Shown here one piece after another: positions 22,436-28,208 of a stretch of 28,208 nt of DNA. The stretch is taken from contig DASRZI010000501.1 in the NCBI GenBank assembly GCA_035686605.1, positions 1-28,208 of the forward strand. Reading direction: 5' to 3'. The first letter of the stretch is position 1. Each line of letters begins with the position of its first letter. This DNA is from UBA11865 sp035686605. Lineage in GTDB: Bacteria > Chloroflexota > Anaerolineae > Promineifilales > Promineifilaceae. The notes beneath the pieces are model-generated. The model worked only from the letters and a program-made list of their open reading frames with translations, was not told the origin of the DNA and ran no database searches. A program made the translations under genes and the position numbers.

Positions 22436-25309
22436 GGAGAAATGCGCGCCAGCCTGGGAAACCAAGAGCAGCCGAGAAGCATCCGTTCTTTATACGGACT
22501 GCTGCTCATCTTAATTATCCTGCTCGGTTTCACCCTGCACATCCATAATCTGGACAGCCAGTCTATGTGGAGTGATGAAGGACTAAGCGTACATCGGGTC
22601 GAGCAATCATTTACCGATATCTTGCGAAATGTTATCACCGTCGATGGTATTGATACTCGCGACACGAATCCACCACTGTTCTTTATTCTTCTTCGTATCT
22701 GGCGTTTCCTTAGCGGCGAAACGGTTTTTGCCATGCGGCTCATGGGCGCAATCGCCGGCGTTTTAACAATACCGCTTATCTACCAACTGGGCGTCGTCAC
22801 CTTTGGTCGAAATGCTGGCCTTCTTGCTGCCTTCTTTCTTGCCATTTCGCCCTTCCATATTTGGCAGTCACAAGACCTCCGCAATTACACGCTGCTATTG
22901 CTCCTAAATACCATCTCTGTGTATGGGTTAAGCCGCTATTTGTTGGCCAAGATTCCTGAACGACGCTGGCTCATCCTTTGGATCGTGACTGGGCTCCTGG
23001 GGATTTACACCCACTATTTTGGATTCTTCGTATTCGCCTACGGCCTGATCACCCTGGGAATCGATTCGGTGCGGCGTTCCGATCTTCGGCAGCATTTCAC
23101 GAAGCGCCGGGTGATTCTCCTCTTGGGATTTGGAGCAATTCTGGTGATACCGGCTCTCGTCATCGCCTTCGATCGATTCAGCGCCGGGCAGCAATTTGAT
23201 TTCAACCGGATGCCAATTACGGCCGTTATCAATCACGCTTCGGGGGCATACAGCGTCGGCGTCGATCCTTCGCTCATTATGCCCTGGTGGCGCCAGCTGC
23301 CGGCTTTAATCCTATTTGTTATGGGAATCTGGTTCGGTTGGAAGAGTAGGCCCAAGGCCACCGTGCTCGTTTTGGGATATCAGGTCATTCCCCTGGGATT
23401 GCTGCTGCTTCTTTCGACGGTCAATCCACTCTATAACGGCCTTCGCCACTTGCTAATCGGTCTACCGCCTTTTTTGCTATTGGCTGCCATGGGCATCGCC
23501 GGTCCCGTTGAGGCTGCAAAAAGCGATAGAAGTTCTGCCGGCAAAAAGGCCGTGGCCATTGGGGCCGTCGTTCTGGCTGTTCTCGTGCTGGTCATCCAGG
23601 GGAGCTGGATTCGTGTACAATTCGATTCTCCCCGACTGATCCGCGACGATATCCGAGGAGCTGCTCAGTACATAGAGCGCCACGCTGGACCGGACGACAT
23701 CGTCGTACTCCATGACACTTTGATAAAGTACACATTTGAATATTACTACAGGGGAGATGCGCCGGTTATCTCCATCCCGTCTCTCAATGAACATACCCCG
23801 CAGCAGGCCATTGATGTGTTGAAAGATGAGACGATGGGAAAGGAGAAGCTCTGGTTTCTGGCCGATCCCGAACCACGTACGGGTTTTGACCGCACGGCAC
23901 TGAAAGAGTGGCTCGACTCAACCTGGCCTCGCACCTTTACTCGCCGTTTTCCATCCATGTGGCATCACATATCACTGCGAACCTACCTAACCGGTACCCA
24001 GGTCGACGAGCTTCCCGATACCGCCACCACGGGTACGGTGACCTGGGGCGATATTCTTGAGCTTCATGGATATGAATCTCCTGGTGAAGCGACCTCGGGT
24101 GAAGATCTCTGGATGACCTTTTACCTGTCCCAACCTGGAAACAGTTCCGGGCAGCATAGTTTTTCTCTGAGATTCATCGACGAAAATGGCAGGGAATGGG
24201 CAAAGATTGACAACGATATCGCCAGGGGGTTCCCACCTACTGCAGAGCTGAGCAATTCAATGATGAGATACGCTCATGCTGTAAAGGTCCCGGCTGGTTT
24301 GCCGCCCGGCAGCTATTCTGTAGCAATGCGCCTGGTTCGCACGGAAGATGGCAAAACAGTCGCTCACAATGAAGGAGTTGACGTATCACTGGGGGACATC
24401 CTCATCCATCCCGCTGATTGCTCCACCAGCGATTCAGCCATGCAGGCAAAGGTATCGACCGCAGAACAGTTTGGTTCTGATTTACAGCTCAGGGGGTATT
24501 CGCTGCCTTCAGCCGAACTGCGGCCCGGTCATGCCTTCTCCGTCGAAACCTGGTGGTGCGCCTTAAAAACACCATCGGCTGACTATCGAATGCGACTGCA
24601 GATGAAGGACGGCGGGGGAAACGTCATCGTCGAATCAATTAGCCCCCTGACCCGCGACGATTACCCTCCAACTCGATGGTCGGAGGGCGAGCTGCTGCAG
24701 GGGATCACAGATATAACCGCTCCGGCTGCCATTGAAGAGGGTCAGTACGATATAAACCTCTCCCTGCTGCCTCCCGACTCCGATAATGCCCTTCGCATAG
24801 GCTGGCCATTGGGCGCTCGGTCACTCAACCTGGGTTCGGTAGAGGTCAAACCGTTTTCGCTAGAAACCCAGCTGCCTGAAATCTCCTGCCCTGCAGTGGC
24901 AGAGTTCGAACAACCACCGATCATCGAGCTGCACGGTTATGACATTTCCTCTGACCTTGCGTCTCCCGGAGATTCGATCGATCTTACCCTCTATTGGCGG
25001 TCGCTGACTGACGATGTACCCGAAACCTATATTGTCTTCGTACATTTGACCGATGAATCAGGTCAGGTCGTTGCTCAGGGGGATGGCATACCGGTCGGAG
25101 GGGTCCGGCCGACCATCAGTTGGCGCAACCAGGAAGTAATAGTAGACGATCATCTCATTTTCCTGCCCATTGATGCTAGCTCGGGAAGCTACACTCTATC
25201 GATGGGACTCTTCAATCCATTCACAAACGTGCGCGTACCTTTGTACATCGATGGAGAGAGACAAGAAGCGGATCGCCTCATTCTGCAGGAGATCGAAATC
25301 GTCGACTAG
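22433..25309 (+). CDS. GT39-type membrane glycosyltransferase with three C-terminal beta-sandwich modules
   Basis: The 958-residue protein has the GT-C acidic motif in the first outer loop (QSMWSDEG, residues 44-50, Asp48 and Glu49), NPPLFF (79-84), SQDLRNYT (146-153) and about ten membrane helices to residue 390, consistent with dolichyl- or polyprenyl-phosphate sugar transfer. A Rossmann-like segment (about 400-515) follows. The remainder holds three repeats, about 530-655, 680-800 and 828-958, each opening with L-[HR]-G-Y and a PGE/PGH/PGD turn and related to the modules in the upstream gene. Such modules presumably bind glycans or fold over the active site, though that is inferred. ATG 22433 overlaps the upstream stop. 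Confidence 0.88.
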   Translation: MGEMRASLGNQEQPRSIRSLYGLLLILIILLGFTLHIHNLDSQSMWSDEGLSVHRVEQSFTDILRNVITVDGIDTRDTNPPLFFILLRIWRFLSGETVFAMRLMGAIAGVLTIPLIYQLGVVTFGRNAGLLAAFFLAISPFHIWQSQDLRNYTLLLLLNTISVYGLSRYLLAKIPERRWLILWIVTGLLGIYTHYFGFFVFAYGLITLGIDSVRRSDLRQHFTKRRVILLLGFGAILVIPALVIAFDRFSAGQQFDFNRMPITAVINHASGAYSVGVDPSLIMPWWRQLPALILFVMGIWFGWKSRPKATVLVLGYQVIPLGLLLLLSTVNPLYNGLRHLLIGLPPFLLLAAMGIAGPVEAAKSDRSSAGKKAVAIGAVVLAVLVLVIQGSWIRVQFDSPRLIRDDIRGAAQYIERHAGPDDIVVLHDTLIKYTFEYYYRGDAPVISIPSLNEHTPQQAIDVLKDETMGKEKLWFLADPEPRTGFDRTALKEWLDSTWPRTFTRRFPSMWHHISLRTYLTGTQVDELPDTATTGTVTWGDILELHGYESPGEATSGEDLWMTFYLSQPGNSSGQHSFSLRFIDENGREWAKIDNDIARGFPPTAELSNSMMRYAHAVKVPAGLPPGSYSVAMRLVRTEDGKTVAHNEGVDVSLGDILIHPADCSTSDSAMQAKVSTAEQFGSDLQLRGYSLPSAELRPGHAFSVETWWCALKTPSADYRMRLQMKDGGGNVIVESISPLTRDDYPPTRWSEGELLQGITDITAPAAIEEGQYDINLSLLPPDSDNALRIGWPLGARSLNLGSVEVKPFSLETQLPEISCPAVAEFEQPPIIELHGYDISSDLASPGDSIDLTLYWRSLTDDVPETYIVFVHLTDESGQVVAQGDGIPVGGVRPTISWRNQEVIVDDHLIFLPIDASSGSYTLSMGLFNPFTNVRVPLYIDGERQEADRLILQEIEIVD

Positions 25310-25345
25310 ATGCGCATGCCGGAAGATTGCCTCGATGCTTTTTCC

Positions 25346-25367
25346 CCTTCGTCACTTCGACGAAAGG
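25346..25367. terminator. Weak hairpin between convergent genes
   Basis: TTCGTC-ACTTC-GACGAA forms a short stem (25348-25364), extendable past one mismatch by CC/GG. It lies between the convergent glycosyltransferase and methyltransferase genes. There is no clear U-tract on either strand, so terminator function is only suggested. Confidence 0.25.
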
Positions 25368-25441
25368 CTGCTAGGAGCCGGCTAATCTCCAGTTCACCGA
25401 CAGATGATGAAGGTCTAGCTGGATGCTTTGCTTCGATTCGC

Positions 25442-26170
25442 TTACTCTCGAACCATCTGGCCGACGAGGTGTATATGGCGGTCACTGGCGAGGCTTGAAT
25501 CGATGCGGGTGGCGAGTCCGAATAGTCCCGCACGCAAGGCGAAGTAGGTTGGATCGGCGACTGTCTCCAGAGTGGATAGACGCATACCCCCTGTACCGGC
25601 TAATCGTTCCAGGGCTCGGGATGTGTTTGCCCGGTAATAGGCAGGAAACGTATCAACTCGTTCCCGGCCGTAGAGCTGTCCAACAACGGCTCCCTGGATG
25701 CCCGAAATCCGGCCGACCATTCGATTCAGGTTGACCAGTGGGTGCCGGCGATTGGGCGTTAAGAATAGGAAGACTCCACCCTTCTTCAGCACGCGGCCGA
25801 TTTCCCTAAATGAGGTGGCGGGATCAGAGAGGTGCTCCAGGAGCCAGCTTGCGATGACGATGTCAAAAGTAGACCGGCTGAATGGCAAGCATTCAGTTGG
25901 CGCCCCAACTCTCGGCAAGGGATCCATGTCTGCTGCAAGGCGATGTTCTCGCAGGGAACGGATATCGGGGTCTGCGCCCACCATGAGGGATCTCGGATGC
26001 TCAAGCTGCTCGACCAGGCCTCCACGGCCGCAGCCGAGATCGAGCAGCCTGCTATCAGGCAGGATGGCCTTTCGTGCTAGTTCCGCGTAGAGATCGGTCG
26101 CCGGCCGCCACTCCGGATTCGATTCCCTATATCGCTCGCGTAGAGCATTCTGTTCGTCCAAATTCAGCAT
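25442..26170 (-). CDS. Class I SAM-dependent methyltransferase
   Basis: The 242-residue protein has the class I Rossmann motifs: LLDLGCGRGG (43-51, SAM glycine loop), Asp67 in GADPD after the second strand, EC-LPF (93-97), DIVIASWLLEHL (103-114) and the post-motif GGVFLFLTPN (131-140). It is of the Methyltransf_11 type, which methylates small molecules, lipids or glycan carriers. A hydrophobic stretch at 206-221 suggests contact with membrane. AGGA lies nine bases before ATG 26170. It is convergent with the glycosyltransferase operon, which hints at but does not prove a role in surface-polymer work. Confidence 0.9.
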   Translation of the reverse strand: MLNLDEQNALRERYRESNPEWRPATDLYAELARKAILPDSRLLDLGCGRGGLVEQLEHPRSLMVGADPDIRSLREHRLAADMDPLPRVGAPTECLPFSRSTFDIVIASWLLEHLSDPATSFREIGRVLKKGGVFLFLTPNRRHPLVNLNRMVGRISGIQGAVVGQLYGRERVDTFPAYYRANTSRALERLAGTGGMRLSTLETVADPTYFALRAGLFGLATRIDSSLASDRHIHLVGQMVRE

Positions 26171-26317
26171 GATTCTATTCCTATTCTACTTCAATAATCA
26201 CCGAACAGGTCTTTCAACCAGAGGCCGTAATCACCGGCGTTTAGAAAGCCATCGCTATTCCTTCAGCATGCCACATCACAAGAGATGGGGGGCGGTTCGC
26301 TTCGTAAGCCCGTTTTC

Positions 26318-26352
26318 ATCGATTCCCTCCATATGTAATCGATAAAATATCG
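26318..26352. promoter_or_regulatory. Candidate regulatory dyads upstream of the protease gene
   Basis: ATCGATT (26318-26324) and AATCGAT (26337-26343) form an inverted repeat with a 12-base spacer. CGATA-AAA-TATCG (26340-26352) overlaps it. The stretch lies between the divergent methyltransferase and protease genes, so it could control either. No paired -35/-10 boxes are clear. Confidence 0.3.
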
Positions 26353-26436
26353 TGCCCAATTACTAGAGCGAAGATAATATATCCCCCAGGTCGGGCAGAG
26401 GAATCGAACTGCTCGCCCTTTATCTAGGCTTCCGAA

Positions 26437-28208
26437 ATGCAATATCAACAAGATGACTTTCACCACAAGCCACAACCACGAACGACGCGGATAGCCAGCG
26501 CCCAGAGACTCCTTGTATTAGCCATTCTTCTGGTAGCGGTCATCCTGGCAAGCTGCACCAACAGAACTACTGCCGATCCGCCATCGCCAACACCCGAGCC
26601 ATCTCAAACACCGGAACCATCGCCTCAGCCGTCTATGCCTGTCGAGCAGAATTTGCCATCATCCACCCCGGCCGTCACGAGAACTCCTGTGACAGGAGAA
26701 GAACCCACAAAGATGCCCTCCCCTTCAGAGACCCCGGCACCCGCTGTCACTGAGCAGCCAACTTCTGTGCACGGATGGCCAGCCCCTGCGCCCCTGCCCG
26801 ACGAATTTTCGAAATCACCGGCATCGAATGTGCAGCTGGCGGCATTTGACAAGCTGGCGGCCGCCAATCCACCGATTCGAAACGATATCGAGCTGTCAGC
26901 TGCTTATGGCGGTTGGGAAGGTACGCTTCAAGAACCGCTCGGCGACCCCTTGCCGCTTTTGACCGGTGCCCGGCAAGAGCTCATTGTCCTGAACAGAGAT
27001 ACAAATACCCATGTCCCGATACAGATCGAACTCCAGGCAGTAAGCGACCATGCCTACTTCTGGTTCGATACAGGTCCGGGCTCTGTCAATCCTGAACCGT
27101 CCGAATTGTTGGAGGTTGCGGCGTTATTTGACCGCATCTACGAAGTCAGCGTCGAAATCTTTGGATCGGAACCCAATCCAGGCGTCGATGGTGATCCGCG
27201 CCTGCACATCGTAAATGCCTCGCCCTTGGCCTTGTGTGATGTCACCGAAGAGAACGCGGACCAATGTGGTCTGGCGGGGTATTTTGACCACAGCAACCTC
27301 GTGCCTTCGTCCATCGATCCCACCTCCAACGCTCGCGAAATGTTCACAATGAATGTCAGCTACTTCGGCAGCGACTTCTATTTAAATATTCTGGCCCATG
27401 AAATGAGGCACATGATTGAGATCCATCAGGATCCCGGCGAGATCGATTGGGTGGCTGAGGGATCGGCCATGTTGGCCGAAGACCTGAATGGACTCGAAGG
27501 AGTTGGCCTACGAAGAGGCAACATATTCCTTACCAATCCTGACCAACAATTGAACAGTTGGACGGATGGCGACGCCACACCTTACTACGGACAGGGCTAC
27601 CTTTTCAACCGCTTCATGTATGATCGTCTTGGACCTGCATTCTACCACCAGCTGACTTCCAATCCAGAAACTGGTTTGCGTGCCATTGATGCGGTCGCCA
27701 ATGAAAATGGACTGGCGGTCTCGGGCATCGATATATGGCTTGATTGGCTCGCCGCCCTGGCCGTTCACGACCGCGACAGTGTGCCCGAGGAATTTATCTT
27801 TGACTTGGACGGGCTGGATCAAGTGGCCATGACATTGCTGGACGAATTCCCAGTAGAGCTCGAAGAGACGGTCAATCAATATGCCGCGGATTACTATCAA
27901 TTTGTTGGTGATGAGGACCTGACCATCACCTTTGAAGGCAGCACGCTCGTCCCCATTCTTGGCACTGCGGCGGCTTCAGGTGATCAGATGTGGGTCTCCC
28001 CCAGAGCCAACCTCAGGCATATGCATTTGACCCGGCCACTCGATCTCCGTGACGTCGAGACAGCTGGCCTGTCGTACAGCGTATTTCATGATATCGAAAC
28101 CGGCTATGACTACGGCTATCTTTTTGTCTCTGAAGACGGGGGGCAAAGCTGGGATCCGCTGGTCGCATCCAATATGCAAGGCGATGATCCTTCCGACGAT
28201 CCATCCCA
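26437..28208 (+). CDS. Lipoprotein zinc metalloprotease, HExxH type (C-terminus cut by window end)
   Basis: An open frame from ATG 26437 runs without a stop to the window end (590 codons). A stop codon lies in frame just upstream (26425-26427), so this is the first possible start. A signal peptide ends in a lipobox, VILASC with Cys40, so the protein should be a lipoprotein. A Pro/Thr/Ser-rich linker (about 45-110) precedes the protease domain, which contains HEMRH (321-325) and VAEGSAMLAE with Glu341, the likely third zinc ligand. The C-terminal region has VSEDGGQSW (about 564-572), a beta-sandwich or Asp-box-like segment seen in secreted proteases of the immune-inhibitor-A and M30 type. Its substrate and terminus are unknown. 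Confidence 0.82.
   Translation, partial: MQYQQDDFHHKPQPRTTRIASAQRLLVLAILLVAVILASCTNRTTADPPSPTPEPSQTPEPSPQPSMPVEQNLPSSTPAVTRTPVTGEEPTKMPSPSETPAPAVTEQPTSVHGWPAPAPLPDEFSKSPASNVQLAAFDKLAAANPPIRNDIELSAAYGGWEGTLQEPLGDPLPLLTGARQELIVLNRDTNTHVPIQIELQAVSDHAYFWFDTGPGSVNPEPSELLEVAALFDRIYEVSVEIFGSEPNPGVDGDPRLHIVNASPLALCDVTEENADQCGLAGYFDHSNLVPSSIDPTSNAREMFTMNVSYFGSDFYLNILAHEMRHMIEIHQDPGEIDWVAEGSAMLAEDLNGLEGVGLRRGNIFLTNPDQQLNSWTDGDATPYYGQGYLFNRFMYDRLGPAFYHQLTSNPETGLRAIDAVANENGLAVSGIDIWLDWLAALAVHDRDSVPEEFIFDLDGLDQVAMTLLDEFPVELEETVNQYAADYYQFVGDEDLTITFEGSTLVPILGTAAASGDQMWVSPRANLRHMHLTRPLDLRDVETAGLSYSVFHDIETGYDYGYLFVSEDGGQSWDPLVASNMQGDDPSDDPS

Noticed and set aside
25306..25533. A 75-residue minus-strand frame at the methyltransferase end
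   Set aside because: It lies in another frame of the methyltransferase 3-prime end and the short intergenic stretch. No ribosome site or domain.

Overview
The window is a moderate-GC bacterial chromosome segment that most resembles Chloroflexota (Anaerolineae/Caldilineae-like). The evidence is the mix of very long GT39/DUF2142-type membrane glycosyltransferases with C-terminal beta-sandwich repeats, Ser/Thr kinase-FHA signalling, an FtsZ ending in an LDIPAFLRRR tail, a MEMO-family protein with a PqqD-like N-terminus, and intergenic DNA made of small hairpins. The phylum call is inferred from gene content; there is no rRNA or tRNA gene in the window.

Layout. 1-108: last codons of a histidine kinase (+). 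109-334 and 1097-1755: non-coding DNA packed with short palindromes, on either side of an alpha/beta hydrolase gene (-). 1756-3003: MNIO/DUF692-like TIM-barrel gene and a TfoX-N gene (-). 3302-5170: a pentameric ligand-gated ion channel with two extra extracellular N-terminal domains (+). 5374-7071: Ser/Thr kinase with two FHA domains (-). 7290-13616: five closely packed minus-strand genes, transcribed in the order UbiD-like decarboxylase, CPA1 cation/proton antiporter, universal stress protein, HMG-CoA-lyase-family enzyme, fused aconitase-X. 13846-15255: ftsZ with a small excisionase-type HTH gene just upstream, ending in a strong terminator. 15417-16628: MEMO-family protein. 16861-19902: FHA membrane protein, HAD hydrolase, small membrane protein and inositol-monophosphatase-like enzyme (-). 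20178-25309: two coupled membrane glycosyltransferase-like genes (+). 25442-26170: SAM methyltransferase (-). 26437-end: HExxH metalloprotease lipoprotein (+, cut by the window end).

How genes may work together. AcnX and UbiD homologues in archaea catalyse consecutive steps (mevalonate-5-phosphate dehydration, then decarboxylation of anhydromevalonate phosphate). Here both lie in one unidirectional block with an HMG-CoA-lyase homologue, so the block may handle 3-hydroxy-3-methyl-type acids. This pathway is an inference. The HTH gene has a TTGACA-type promoter with a perfect 7-bp dyad over the start region and sits 69 bp upstream of ftsZ, which suggests an autoregulated switch feeding ftsZ. 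The tandem glycosyltransferases overlap by one base (TGATG) and share a repeated beta-sandwich module.

The most unusual items are the channel with double N-terminal domains, the AcnX/HMGL/UbiD/antiporter block, the HTH-ftsZ control region, and the double-hairpin tandem repeats whose stems differ in sequence but stay paired.
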